Origin: Lonicera japonica
Lineage: Eukaryota; Streptophyta; Magnoliopsida; Dipsacales; Caprifoliaceae
Assembly (NCBI GenBank): GCA_021464415.1
Contig: JAKCWG010000856.1
Span: 62,001-126,000, forward strand
Direction of reading: 5' to 3'
Length of the DNA: 64,000 bases
Part shown: in pieces, positions 23,128 to 36,518 of the stretch
Position numbering within the stretch: the first letter of the stretch is position 1
Layout of the letters: the number at the start of each line of letters is the position of its first letter
Program-made: the position numbers and the translations under genes
The notes under the pieces: generated by a model
What the model was told of the DNA's origin: nothing
The model's database searches: none
The model's input: only the letters and a program-made list of their open reading frames with translations

Positions 23128-26100
23128 ATGGCCTTACCCGCTCTTTTCTTCTCCCTCATATGGTTTCCACTACTATTGACACCGTCAAACGCCGCCACCG
23201 GCATAGCCAACGCCACCACAACCACAAAGCCAGGCTGCCAGCACCAATGCGGAAATGTCGTCGTTCCATACCCATTCGGTATTGGAATCGGATCCAACTG
23301 TTCCATACAAAACAACCCAAATTTTGAAATCAACTGCGACACTTCCTTCAGTCCCCAAAACCCTACATGGGAAATGGTAATGTAACATTTTTCTTATCTT
23401 TATTTTGGACGGTGAAAATTGTGCCGTTCTATTTTTGATACAAATAATTTTTATGGATGATATTGCTACTTGTGGTTTTTAGGGGCGTGACTGAATAGTA
23501 TCAGAGATGTAGTTACGGCACGTCTTTACCTTTATGCAGGATCCCTCGCAAAATTTTTTTGGTATCCTTAGTTGTCAAAAACTTCGGTTCCATTGTGATA
23601 TTTTTTATACTAGTAATAAATTTTGAAGATGAAATTTCTTTTAATAAGGATAAAGTGCAGGTTCTATGGTGTTTTTTGTTTATATTATTACAAAATTTGA
23701 GGGCAAAATTTCTTTTAAGGACTGCTATATTGGAGGTTCCATAGTCATTTTTGTTTATACTAGTACAAAAATGTAATTTTGTATTTTGGATTTAATTAAT
23801 AATAATTTAACGATGATATTAGTGATAATGTTTGTTTGGGTTTCTCACCCTTACAGGTGATCGGGAGGTAATTGAAATTACGGACACCCACGTTCGGATT
23901 AAGAATCGTGTGTCTTTCAATTGCTATAATCAATCTGGAGGGTTGACGGACGGGATAAGTTGGTTGTCTGGATTGAACGAGGCCCATTTTACGTTTTCTG
24001 AACTGAATAAGTTTACATTAGTAGGGTGTGATGATCAGGCCATAATTGAGGGGTATATGGGAAGGACTTTTACCAGTGGATGTATGTCTGTTTGTTCAGA
24101 TTTGCGAGATGTGCTTAATGGTTCTTGTTCGGGGAGTGGGTGTTGTCAAATTCCATTTCCAAAGGGATTAAAGGGGTTCGATGTTAAATTGGAGAGCAGG
24201 AGAAATCACAGAGAGGTAAGAGAGGACAAACTTGCCTTTTCAACCCAATTTTGTAGCTAGAGCAAAACTTACACCCCAAAGTGTCAAATTAAGAGTGTAT
24301 ATCTTTTTAATAGGTTTTGAAGTTTTGATAAGAACATTGCCAAAAAGAATAGTTAAAGTGTGTGAATTTGTTCTAGTGGTAGAAGAATTTCAGCCGAATC
24401 CAAAGTTTCAAGTTTTAGTCTTACAAGCTGCATGTACAGTGAATGTTTATTACTTCTCTAGATGTAATAATATAGGTTGCTAAGAAAAATTATACTAGAC
24501 TCGTAATTTAGGATGGATGGGCTACAAAACTTGAATTATTGTAGAATAGAATTCAATTTTTTTGTTAAATTTGTTTTTTAACTAGTATTAAATGCATTTA
24601 ATTATAAAGGTGTTTACTGCTATTTTCGTATACATTTTTATTCTTTCCATATCACTTAAATTTTGAAATTGGGGAAAGGGACGAGATATTGTGATCAATG
24701 TGAATTTATAGCTAAGATTTTTTAAACGAACAACAGACTTGGACTAAGTGAACCTTAAGGGTACGTTTAGAGGACGGGAGAGTGAAGGAAAAGTAAGGGA
24801 AAATTTATTTTCTTGCATTCTTTAGTGCATTTGCTTTGCAAGAAATTACTTGTGTAACTTTCCTACAACTTTCTCGAGGGAAAACCTTTCTTGAAAAATG
24901 CATCATGCAAAAAATATATACAAGAATTTGAGGGAAAGTTACGGGAAAGCTAAGGCAATTATATATAATATAGAATTCATACTAATAAAATAATATAATG
25001 ATTAATTTTTTATTTTAAAATAACTTATTATTAAACTACGTAAATTACATTTAAGAGTTTATATCATTAATTTATAAGTTATGTGATACGATTTTTCGTA
25101 ATAGATTTATAGCGTAAAGTTTATTGGTAAGAATAGCTTTCTCTTGTAATAGTTATACTAGTAAATATTATGGTACAAAATAAATTATTAATTTTATGTT
25201 ACCATTCAAATTTTCAAACTGAAATTTATGTTAAAATGTCATTTTATGTGTTTATATATATATATACTATAATTTGTATTAAAATGTTTCCTAATACTAT
25301 ATAATTTAACATTTTTAACAGTATATATATTAGTATGTTCGTAATTGCTAATTTTGAACCATAATAAAATAGCAATCATAATTTGCTTATTATGTTGTCA
25401 ACCAGACGTTTACATGAAAGTAAGTTTATTTTTCCTTCACTTCACTTCACTTTTCCCAAGAAAAAGATTCATACTTAACTTTCCTAACAACCAAACATAG
25501 CCTAAAAGGTTAATTTAATGTATTACTTTCATACAAAAAAATACCAACATTTCATACTTTTGTAATTGATATTAATTTTCAAACAAATCACATTTCATGT
25601 ATAGTGTAGACCTTGTATTAGCCTTTAGTTAATGGTCTCACATGAAATCAAAAACCAAGTTTTTTTTCCTTCCTCTCTCTTGCCTCAACTTTAAAACCAT
25701 TGTGTTTTTCCATATGAAAACTTGTTTTTTTTCCATATTAACAAATCAAATATACCGTCATTATATAATAATATAAAAATTGCTACCCACATTTACAAGA
25801 AAACATTGAAACTTTCTCCTTTAAGGCATTTTAGTTTTGACCATCATACACCATATTGTTCTCTATCCTTCTTTTGCTCTTTTTAAGTTGAATATTCTTG
25901 GCTTTGATCTGCAGGTATGGTCATTTAATTTATGTGGGTATGCATTTCTTGGGGAGGAGAAGAGGTTCAATTTTGGAGGTGCTTCGGATCTTTCCGACCC
26001 GACTTTTAAAAATAGGACCGAAGAGAATGTGCCTAGGGTTCTTGATTGGGTAATTACGAACAAGAGTTGTGATGATGCTAAAAAATCAAATGATTTTGCT

Positions 26101-29100
26101 TGTCTTCAAAATAGTGACTGTGTTGATATAGATACTGGATTTGTTGGGTACCGTTGTAGTTGCAATGAGGGTTTTGAGGGCAATCCCTACCTCTCTCCAG
26201 GCTGCTCAGGTTTATTCTTGATAAGTTCATTCATTAGTGTTTTAAATAGACTAGTCATAGTGCCTGTGCTTTACACAAGATTATTTGATGACTAATAAAT
26301 GCATAAAAAAAAAATTGTGATTGTTACATCTAAGTTGAGAGACAATTATGTCTACTAGTTAAACTTTCAAACTTAAATTTAAAAACAATTTTAACGGAAT
26401 ATTATAATTTGAAGACAAAACTAGGTACATAATAAAAAATTGAAAATACAACCATGAAACCATAGTAAATATTATTTTTTGCCTTAGGAACATTGATACT
26501 TCTTGTTTTCATTCTATTTCACCCCTTAGACTTATCATGTTAGCATTTAAATATAGTTAAAAAAACATTATTATTAAACTACTTTAGGCTTCTACCAAAG
26601 CAAATAATGTATTGTGTGATTATACATTATGTTTTCTATGTAACACAATTCTCTAGCTAAAGATACAAAATTGATTTGACAAATAAAGCTACTGTAACTA
26701 GTTCTTGCCATAATATTTTTTAGAGTTTAATTTATTTATGTAAGATAAATAGGCAAATTCAACAAAAAAATAACTTATAGAATATGAAAAATATGTAAAT
26801 TATTTTTATGTTTAAATACCTTGTAAGAGAATGATACGATTTTAGTGGATTTTATTGTGTATTAAAATACTAAAATTTGTTAGCATTTTCTATTTCTAAG
26901 AATAAATCTACTCAACTATATGTGTTGTATATATTGCCAAAATCATAATACAAATAAAATATGTGATTGATATTTATACGTGAATTTATTGTGTTTTAGA
27001 TTAAAATTATAATTGGAATAAAAAATAAATTAGGACTTTATGATCCAAAAAATAATATAATACATTGTTGGTTTTTTATTATTATTATTATTACATTGTT
27101 GGTTAAGAATTACACTACGTTTCATTTCAGAAAAAGAAAAAAAAATCCCAATTACAATAGATTTAGAAATTAAATTAAAAAGAAGATTTTTTTTGCAAGA
27201 ATCCTACTATAAATAATGTGGTTGGAATTTAAAACTTAATTTATAGTATTTTAGATGAGAGTCCTAATAGAAATAAAATGTAAATTGAAGGTACTTTAAA
27301 TTTAAAGACTACTAGACTGCTTTTAATTCCAACTAAAAAGATTAAATAAAGAATGATTTAATGTCTAATTAAATGTGGTACTTTTTATTTAATAGTTAGT
27401 ATCCAATATATCTTCTTAACCAATTAATAAAAGTGCAAAACACTTTTAATGTAAATCAACCCAACTCATTCACACTTTTTAAAAAGACTAAATAGAGTAA
27501 GATTTAATATCTAATTAAATGTGGTACTTTTTATTTAATAGTTAGTATATAATAAATCTTCTTAACCAATTGATAAAAGTGAAAAACATTTCTAGTGTAA
27601 ATCAACCCACCTCATTCACACTTTTATAATTATTATAGATATTAGAAAGTTATTGATGCCTTTTATGAAGCATCAGTTAAACTATTAAGTTGGTTATTTA
27701 AGTTGGTACATATATCATTATTGTGCGTAGTTGTAACCCACCTAACACTATATGGGATACATCACGGGTTTGAGTCTTCTTCTCCTCTGTCCTAAACTCA
27801 AAACCTGGGTCTATCCAATTTTACCAAGTTATTGTTAAAATGAAAATAACATATTGACTACGACGGATGAAGTTCCAAATGACTAGCATCATGCATGTAG
27901 GGAGCAAAATCATGTGAAACCATGTAATGAGCTTATGTGGCACTTCACCAATAGATCACTAAATATACTGCCACTTGATGCACCAAGTGTAAATTAATCA
28001 ATTTTGGAATTGAGATGAAATTTTGTCATGTAAAATTTTGGCCCAAGTCCTTCTAGTAATTCTAGAATGCTATTAGTAATAGCTACTTCCCTATTGATTA
28101 TCAAAAATAAAAAATTTCCCTAAAGGGCATAACAAGGAGAAGAAATTAAACAAGAATCACTTGTTACAATAGCCTAAACTTTGTTTATTGGATGCTTACC
28201 TTGGCAGATATCGATGAGTGTATGGATCCAAACCATTCGTGTGAGAAGAAATGTATTAATACTCCAGGGGGTTATAATTGCCCTTGCCCAGATGGTTTCT
28301 TTGGTGATGGTAGAAAATATGGCCGTGGTTGCATTGCTAAGAACTCACAATTTCCACTCCTCAAGTTCTCTCTTGGTAAAACCATTTGATTACTTTGCAA
28401 TATATACATGCACAAATAAAAATATACGCACACATATAAATGCAATTATTTTGGGGTAGCTTTTGTTTCCAAAGCAGAGTAGGTTTATGTCCGAGCAATG
28501 ATTTAATGTCAAAGATTAAAATACAAATATTTAATGCAACAATTGCTTTGGCAACAATGCTAGTTCGAAGTATAGGCTAGTGAGGCGACCGCCTTTGTGC
28601 CTAACTTTCTAAATATTTAAGTCAGCAATGTGTATCTGTGGGATATATGGTGTACTCAGTCCAATTTTTTTTCCTAACTGTAATTTACTGAGGTCCCTTG
28701 TTAGTCTATATCCACATAAGAGAAATATTACATTACAAATTCGCGTTGGGCCTTATCTCAGGGGTTGCCACTGTCTGGCAGCGTTCAAAATTACATTGAC
28801 AATATCATTTCTTCGTATTTCTCCTAATTGAGATTTGTTTACTGTTTCTTTCCAATAACATATGCAGGTTTGGGATTTATTTTTTTGTCCTTACTCATTG
28901 GCATAACTTGGTTATATTCTAACATCAAGAAAAGGAAGATCATTAGGCTAAGGGAGAAATTATTTCATCAAAATGGTGGCTCTTTGTTGAAGCAACAAAT
29001 CTCTTCAAATGAAGGCAGCATAGAGTCAACAAAAGTCTTCACAGTTGAAGAGTTAGAGAAAGCCACCAATAACTATGCTGACAATAGGATCCTCGGCCAA

Positions 29101-30078
29101 GGTGGTTATGGTACAGTTTACAAAGGAATTTTACTAGATAAACGCATAGTAGCAATAAAAAAGTCTAAACTAATGGATAAGAGCCAAATTGAGCAATTTA
29201 TCAATGAGGTGGTTATTCTTACACAAGTTAACCATCGAAACGTGGTAAAGCTCTTAGGGTGTTGTTTGGAGAGTGAAGTCCCGTTATTGGTTTATGAATT
29301 CGTATCCAACGGTACACTTTTTGAACATATCCATAGTAGAGGTGGAATGAACTGGTTATCTTTGGACAATCGTTTAAGAATAGCGGTCGAAGCAGCTGGT
29401 GCACTTGCTTATCTTCACTCTGAAGCTTCAATTCCCATCATTCATAGAGATGTAAAGTCCGCCAATATTTTATTAGACGAACATCACACTACCAAAATTG
29501 CAGATTTTGGAGCGTCAAGGTTAGTCTCGTTGGATCAAACTCAAGTTACTACTTTAGTTCAAGGGACTTTAGGGTACTTAGATCCTGAATACTTTCATAC
29601 AAGTCTGTTAACAGATAAGAGTGATGTTTATAGCTTCGGAGTGGTTCTCGCTGAGCTCTTGACGGGAAAGAAACCACTTTCTCCTGAAAGAATGCAAGAA
29701 GAAAGAAACCTAGCTACTTATTTCATCATGGCCTTGAAGCAAAACCGTTTATTTCAAATCCTTGAGCCTAGGATCTTGGAAGAAGGGACTCTAGAGCAAC
29801 TCCAAGCAATCGCCAAGCTTGTGAAGAGATGTCTTAACTTAAATGGTCAAGATAGACCGACAATGAAGGAAGTGGCGATGGAACTCGAAGGTTTGAGGAA
29901 GTTCACAAAACATCATTGGGTCATTCAACAAAGTCATGAAGAGACCGAGTGCTTAATGAGTGAATCAGACCTTTACACTATCCCATTGAACCCATATGCT
30001 AACTCAAGTCAACTTGATGGACCATATAGCTCAAATAGTACTGAAGTGATGATGTTCCCAATTAATAGCCCTAGATAA
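23128..30078 (+). CDS. Wall-associated-kinase-like receptor kinase, five exons
   Basis: Predicted exons are 23128-23376, 23865-24215, 25915-26209, 28208-28375 and 28868-30078, about 757 residues, normal for the family. Exon 1 gives a signal peptide (residues 1 to about 22) and the start of the GUB_WAK pectin-binding domain ([17 protein letters not shown]). Exon 3 continues the extracellular part ([12 protein letters not shown]) and a first EGF-like module. Exon 4 is a calcium-binding EGF module starting DIDEC. Exon 5 has the membrane helix ([15 protein letters not shown]) and a Ser/Thr kinase with [37 protein letters not shown] and [11 protein letters not shown], so all catalytic residues are present. 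Introns 2-4 have clean GT..AG borders in matching phase. Intron 1 is less certain: the best acceptor (23856) puts the frame out, and only the AG at 23864 keeps it open. Known relatives sense cell-wall pectin and signal in growth or defence; the ligand here is unknown. Confidence 0.88.
24216..25914 (+). other. Intron 2 of receptor-kinase gene
   Basis: Donor GAG/GTAAGA at 24215/24216 and acceptor TGCAG at 25914, phase 0 on both sides. It contains a MITE candidate (24753-25510). No exon-like sequence is otherwise visible. Confidence 0.8.
24753..25510. mobile_element. Candidate MITE in intron 2
   Basis: The left end ACCTTAAGGGTACGTTTAG resembles the inverted right end ACCTTTTAGGCTATGTTTGG. Subterminal A/G-rich stretches are also inverted (GGAAAAGTAAGGGAAAA against the complement of TTTTCCTTCACTTCACTT). 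No target duplication could be defined. Confidence 0.45.
26210..28207 (+). repeat. Intron 3 with a 146-bp tandem duplication
   Basis: The intron runs from TCAG/GTTTAT to TGGCAG/ATATCG, phase 1. A 146-bp unit containing AAATGTGGTACTTTTTATTT occurs at about 27336-27481 and again at 27482-27627. No coding sequence is visible in the rest. Confidence 0.75.
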
Positions 30079-30502
30079 CTTTAATTTTGGATGGCAAATA
30101 GGCAATGAAATGGGTTTATTTATCATTTAGTAGTATTATATGCTAATATTATTGAAGAAACATTGAGTTCAGACTTGTTGCATTGGACCCGTGATCTTTC
30201 ATCGTCTTGTGTCGTGTGTATTCCAATTTTGGTTTGTTAAAAATCTACGTATTTACACACAGTATAGTAATCGATCTTTTCATTAATGCATGTATACTAA
30301 ATAATTTGTAAATTTTTTTTATTCTCTAGGTACAAAACAAGGTGGAAATAAGAAGACTAGTTTGTTTTTGGTATTATAACCATGTCTAAGACCATTTTTT
30401 TCAAAAAATGTATAGATTAACTGTTTAATTTGTCACATTCTACATAGGAGGGGCGGCAATTCTAGTATTATAACCATGTCAAATTTAGTTAAAGATAAAT
30501 GG
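30079..30502. other. 3' flank of receptor-kinase gene
   Basis: AT-rich sequence that should contain the 3' untranslated region and polyadenylation site. No strong AATAAA was seen close to the stop; AATGAA at about 30104 may serve. Confidence 0.4.
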
Positions 30503-31659
30503 AGATTTTAAATGAACCCACCCAATTAATCTTCTCACCCACATCTAAATTTTAACTTTAACAATTAAACCCTAATTTGTCCTATTTAATTTTTTTCCCT
30601 ATTCTCTCTCTCTCTCTCTCTCTCCCCCCCCCCTTTTTTAAATTCTTTTTAATAATGAGGAAAAGACCCTAAAGGAACAAACATAAACAAATCAAGGGGG
30701 CTCAAACCTTCAGCAACAACTATGTTGTAGCACCAACGATTTAGGAAGAAGAAGAAAAAGAAAAAAGCTTCAAAATTAAAAATTAAAACTAACAATACTT
30801 TTATGCAAACGAGAGACCCACTAATGGCAGTTTTAACGATAGCATGAAGGAGCTAATTATTTTCAAAACTAAATATGAATGCAATGGCTCACTATGATGG
30901 CTTTGATATCCAGGATCATTTGATAAATGTCACTAGATGGATTAGACTCTGGAGAACAATACATGATAGCATTTTTGCTAGTTGAGTTTCGCTGTTTCAA
31001 GGTGCACCAACAAAAGTATTTTAGGTTCCGTTTGATAACAACATGAAAAGTGATAAGAAAAACACTTGATCTGTGTAAGAAGTTGGAAACTAAGTTGAGG
31101 CATGTGATAAGATTTTATCCAGCTCATGCTTATTTTTATGAGTAGATCCCTCCGTCCTTCATTATTTAATGTGAAATTTTTTTATACTTCAACCACCAAA
31201 GAAAATTTTTCCATTGAAAAAGCAACAAAGTAAGTAGATATATCACCACATGGTTCAACTTATTTTCCAAGTTCTCAAAAAAATCAAGTATTTTTATTTT
31301 TCTTTTCCATGTTTTTATCAAACAAACCTTTATAGTTTTGAACTCTTAGGTTTATAGCAAAAATTAACATTTACTTTTAGAGCCAAAATAAAATTTCTTA
31401 AATATGAGTTTTAATCTCAAATCGCAATCCATTACAAAATCAAAATATAGATTAGCTGGTATATTTTGTCGCTATACATTATGAATTAGTTTGGTAAATT
31501 TTCATCCCTAAACATGCCTCTTACATAATCATGTAAGTTTCAATAAACTCACCCCACTATTGGGGTGAGTCTAAAGATTTTAACGAAAAATAATAGGGTG
31601 AGGATAAGTTTTCTTATATTGGGATAGGAAGCATAAATTTGTGGGTGCATTTAAAATTA
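30503..31659. mobile_element. Candidate inverted-repeat transposon remnant
   Basis: The left sequence GATTTTAAATGAACCCAC (about 30504) is matched by the inverted right end AATTTTAAATGCACCCAC (about 31659). The arms share further CTCACCC blocks. The interior has a (CT)n plus C run at 30603-30633 and a perfect short hairpin CTCACCCC.. GGGGTGAG at 31549-31570. No transposase and no clear target duplication are visible. Confidence 0.35.
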
Positions 31660-31739
31660 CCTAAATAAAAAGACAATTAGTTGTTAGGTAAAAACACAAA
31701 TTTAAAATATGAACAATCATTGCTAGTTAATAGTCGTAC

Positions 31740-32330
31740 CTGTAGTTAATATCGTACGATGCAAACGTATTGTCTCAAAGAGAAAGTGTCATTTATTGGA
31801 AATTGTAACATGTTTGAAGGTGTATCGTGCGATACGCACTATTGTATCGTACGATGCTCAATGTATCGTGATATGATAGTGTATAGTACCATATTTTATT
31901 TTTTGGGGCTAGGTTTTAGTGAAACCTTATAATAAGACCCAAAATAACGGAGAGAACGGTGACTTAGAGAGAGAGAACAACGCCTAGGCTAGAGTCGGCA
32001 CTCTACTGGTGCCTTGCATAAGAGAAGAAGAAAAATGGGCTAATGAAGGAGGAGGGGCGAAAGTATGTAATTACGAACCTTAGAAGTATAAGGTACCTAT
32101 GCTAGAACTAAGATATCAGAGCCATTGATGTCATCGGTTAAGAAGTTAAAGAAGTCAGTGAGCTCGATGCGGTGGTGGTTGCGGGCAATTTGAAACAATG
32201 GTGTCACTTATTGAGTAAATTATTGAGATATGGAGAGCCAACTCAGTTGCAAAAGGCTACACAGGGAATTGATTATCTTGAGAGATTCACACCAATAGTA
32301 GACATTAATACCCTGCTATGAGAAACCACG
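31740..32330 (+). mobile_element. Copia-type LTR retrotransposon remnant
   Basis: An LTR-like tail contains a TATAATA element near 31929 and a primer-site-like GATATCAGAGCCATTG at about 32109-32124. A short piece reading like the Copia RT motif (QGIDYLERFTPIVD) follows at about 32250-32310. Nothing in between is coding. Just upstream, 31745-31870 carries repeated near-palindromes (TATCGTACGATGC, TATCGTGCGATACG). Confidence 0.55.
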
Positions 32331-32384
32331 TTTTCGATGCTGGTCCCCTTGGGTGGCGATTATTAAAAGCTCATTTGGTAAATA

Positions 32385-33414
32385 TCAACATGCATTCATC
32401 TTCTGAAAGGCCTTTAACTCATAAAGTTCCAATTTGGCCATAATTTTCGCGATAGTTTTCTTGCGTGTAGTTACGACAATTTTATTCCCATGGGAACTGC
32501 AATTCAACAAATCTTTCAACTCCGTCCACTTTTTTCGCTCTTCATTCCACACGTCGTCGAGGACGAACAAGAATTTCTTTGAATCCAAACTAGTATGAAG
32601 ACAGGCTTGCAATTGGTTGAGATCTACGTGGGCATGATTTGCACCTGTGGCATCATTCATGATTTTCTCAATAACCGTTTTTAGATCGAAGTTTTCTAAA
32701 ACACAAATCCAGAGTTTTTTTTTTTTTTCAAAATTCGAAGTAATCGCATCACTGTTGTTAACCAATTTAGCTAGCGCAGTTTTCCCAAGCCCCCAAGTCC
32801 AACTATAGGAAGAACAAATATATTCTCTATAGTGCTGCTAGATGCGGAGGAACTAATGTCGCTTAACAGAAGTTCTATGATTCTGTTTTTATCATGGTCT
32901 CTTCTAATAACATCAGATGAACGTACATAAGAATGGGTTTGCTTCCTTAATGGGTATGCAACTGGGATATCGTGAACACGTTCGACGAACTCAATTTTTT
33001 TCCTATCAGCATCAATATATTCCAATCTGCTTGTATCTTCTTTAATATGCGACTCATGGTGACACAGAAAGCAAGTAAATTGGAGCATGAGAAGAAGTTC
33101 CTCACCTTTTTCTACTTGCTTCCTTTAATCACCACCAGCTTTTGTCTCTTATCTTCAGCTATGAAATCACCAAGTAAGTCATCGATGTCGTAAAGAACAT
33201 CTTCAACCTTTTCAAACCAGTCCTCCACTTGTTGGCTCTTCTTCTTTTGATCAACAGCGTCCAGAAGAACGGCTTTGATTGTGGATAGGGTAGATTAAAT
33301 TCTACTGAGCTCGCTTTTCACGCCCCATATTAGCTCAATCTCATCAAATGCAAGATTGGCTAACTTGCCTAAGATATTCCGTGCGATTTCAAACACAAAT
33401 GATTATGCAGCCAT
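32385..33414 (-). pseudogene. CC-NBS (CNL) disease-resistance gene fragment
   Basis: Minus-strand remnant from an ATG at 33414 followed almost at once by a stop (codon 4). The coiled-coil (Rx-N) region can be read to about 33100 and includes QVEDWFEKVEDVLYDIDDLL. The NB-ARC start (VIRRDHDKNRIIELLL) runs into the P-loop VGLGGLGK at about 32785, where a frameshift breaks it. After the shift come kinase-2 KKFLFVLDDVW and RNBS-B GNKIVVTTRKK. The sequence ends abruptly near 32385 before GLPL, with no leucine-rich repeats. Intact members are intracellular immune receptors; this copy cannot be functional. Adjacent to a Copia remnant, which may mark the truncation. Confidence 0.85.
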
Positions 33415-36400
33415 TTATGTTCTTTGATTTGTGTAAAGGAGACAATAATTAGGAATTGAAGCTCAATTATTGAGGTGAAGATGGGGATGAACAATAAAAA
33501 TTATTGAGCAAGAAGTATATATGTGATCCAACAGTGAATTGATTGGAAGAAGATAATTGTTTCCAAGAATATTAATTAATCCATCACAGAGAATAACTTA
33601 ACTATTTTATTGCATTTTGCTTAATATATAGGTTACCTTTTTTACTTTGAAGAAAGGAGCCTAATCAAGCAAGGAATATAATTACTACTGTGTACGTAAC
33701 TGGTCAACATTGTGGAGAAAGACTTTAGGCTCCCTTTTTTTATTTAATTATTATTATTATTTTATTTTTTTACAATAAGCCTCCCATTTTCACATACAGC
33801 AAATTTGCACAATGCCCACATCTAACAGTCACAATGGTGCACATACTACTGCGCCTGGAACACTTTCCTACCAACAACCAACACACCAAACAAATCAAAT
33901 TGAAATCATCTACTTCACTTCCCAGCAAAAACTATATAATAAAGGGAAAATATTAGATAAAACCATTGTAATAATGGTGCGGTACAACGAATTGAACGAT
34001 AACCACTAGATAATGAATTCAACATTTTACATAACATAAATGGATCTTTTGTAAGTATGCATCCCCTGCATGCGGGGAAATTCTAGCTAGCACTTGCTTC
34101 AGAAATCCTACAAACGATATTATATATGTTACGCTGCGTCATTGTTGTTACTATTGTAATTAACTTGTCAACTTAACGATGGGTACCCATATTGCCAAAA
34201 TAATTATCTCCTTACTAGAGCATAGTACTAAATTGAGTAGTACTGTATGTTTCTAATATTATTTATAGCTTTGGCAATACTGCCAACTTGGGTAACCATA
34301 TTGGCAAAACAATAATTTATTCGCTAAAATAAAATACTGCATTGAGGACTTGTACTATATGCTTATAATGTTATACATTGCTTTAGCAATAACAATAATT
34401 AAGTTATTTTTGCTTTATCTAAATTGCCTTTCCTTTATGTTAAACTTGTTTGGAATATTTTGTTTATGTACGTAGTCTCCATATATTTTTGTGTAATGTA
34501 TATATACGTGTCAATACGTTATTAGCCGGAAAATATCATTTCAATACGCAAAAATTACTTATGCATGTGCCAACATTCTATTAATTTTTTAAACAGGGAC
34601 TAAAAACATAAAATGTTTATATCTACACATTTCAGTGCATTATTTGCTAAAAAGGAGAGACCAGAAACATAAACTTTTGAGATGCACGCGTGTTAAATCC
34701 CCTATTGATTGAACAAGAGGCAGTAAAAATATAACATTTCATCTTCTATTCCATTTTTACCCTTTTAGTTCTTGTTAAAATTTGCCAAATAAAAGATTGA
34801 GTTATTATTGCTTGTGGAATAAAATTCTTTTGATAGTGATTAGTAAGAAATTTTTAATATAAAAAATTAAATAATTGCAAGAGGGAAACCATCTCACCTA
34901 ATCAGTAATCGTTTTTTCTAATTATTCACAAAAATTACTTATATTTTTAATTATTTTTCAACTTGTAATCAAACAAACCGAAAAAAAAAAAGAAGAAAAT
35001 TAATTTCTTCGTAGGCCGAGTCAAGGGGAGCTTTAGGTGGTCATTTTCCCCCGGTATGTAAAGAAATTTAACAAGTAATAAAAATGTAGGCTTTTGCCCA
35101 CGTAATGTTGGAAAGGGGAAAAAATATAAATTACCTCCTATACATCTCTTATTTTTGCTCAAAAAATTAAAATTATATCTCTTACTTGGTATTTAAAACA
35201 TCAAAATAATAACGTTAACTTTACATATGACAGTTACAATAATCGATGCACGGCTTATGTTAATTGAAAATGGACACTATCTCAATTAAAGAACATATTA
35301 CATATTTATTTACTATGTATATCAATAACAAACAAAAGCGTCGTATGTCTTTCTATTTTGATTTAAGCATATGTGTTGGCTTTCGTACAAAGCGATATAT
35401 ATATTTTATTCTTTATTCTTTCTTTTACTTTTTCTTTATTCTTTTTCTATTATAGTATATATGTTAGCTTTCAGAAAAAAAGAAACATATATATTCTTTT
35501 CTTTTCTTTTCTTTAAACAACATACATACATTTATGTATACTAGTTTTGTGCATGTGCATTGCACGTGACTTTTGTGCTTGACAAAGGTTGTTAAATACA
35601 TTAATGAATACATAAATACTAAGAATTGAATAATTAGTATGGAATAAAAATAATAATAAATACACAAAAATATGATATTAAGTGTACAATTCAATTAATA
35701 TTTATTAGAAAATCATATAATTTGTCAATTATAGAAAATATTGTAGATACATGATAAGAGTTAGTTGCGTTGAAATTTATTAGTACATGGGTGGCCATGC
35801 AGACTCTTAATTGATCAGATATATAAGAAGATGATATATTTGTAATAAGTTTTTAGAATTGCTAAATAGTTAATTATATTAAATGTATGCGGATTAATAT
35901 ATACAATTCCAAACAACAATATAATACTCATATAAATAATAGATTATATAGCTCGATAATATATAATAAGAATGCTTTATCACGGCACCAAACAATAATA
36001 TAACATTCATATAAGTAATAGATTATATAGAGCTATAACGTTTAACATAAATGTTTTACCAGAGTACCAAACAATAATATAACACTAATATAAATAATAA
36101 ATTATGTAATAGTGAAAATATTAAAATAGTAAAAAATAATCTAGTAATGAATGTTTCACTGAGCCAGAATTACAATGTATTCATTTTTTCTGTTTTAAAA
36201 ATTAACAAAATTTTAAATAAACAAATAAGTTTTAGAGAATATAAATAAATTTAAATTTAATTTATAATGTTAAAGGCAGTTAAGTAGAGTAGAGTTTAAT
36301 ATAGATACATTTGTGTAGGGTTTTATAACGTAATTTTAGTATGATATATTAAATAACTTCCTTCTTGTGAAGTTTGTTATCAATTTATATATAAGTCCAA

Positions 36401-36440
36401 TACAAAATACTTAATTCAACACAAACTCTAATTTGTTTAA
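33415..36440. other. Gene-free interval with small tandem duplications
   Basis: No gene is supported. A 109-bp diverged duplication starts GGGTACCCATATTG at 34181 and GGGTAACCATATTGG at 34290. A 79-bp unit beginning CCAAACAA occurs at 35909, 35988 and 36067. The remainder is AT-rich and unassigned. Confidence 0.6.
35909..36145. repeat. 79-bp tandem repeat, three copies
   Basis: Starts of CCAAACAAYAATATAA at 35909, 35988 and 36067 give an exact 79-bp period. The third copy decays toward its end. Confidence 0.8.
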
Positions 36441-36518
36441 TTATTTTAACCAAATAAAGTAGATTTTAAATTTATTTGGAATACTAATAATAATATAAAA
36501 ATATATGAAGCTATATAC

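Noticed and set aside
24355..24480. tRNA-like words (TGTTCTAGTGGTAGAAG) in intron 2
   Set aside because: The A-box-like word is fair but the B-box-like word is poor and no tail or target duplication is visible; not enough for a SINE call.
27690..27840. SINE-like CGGGTTTGAGTCTT in intron 3
   Set aside because: A B-box-like word is present but the A box is weak and the ends are undefined.
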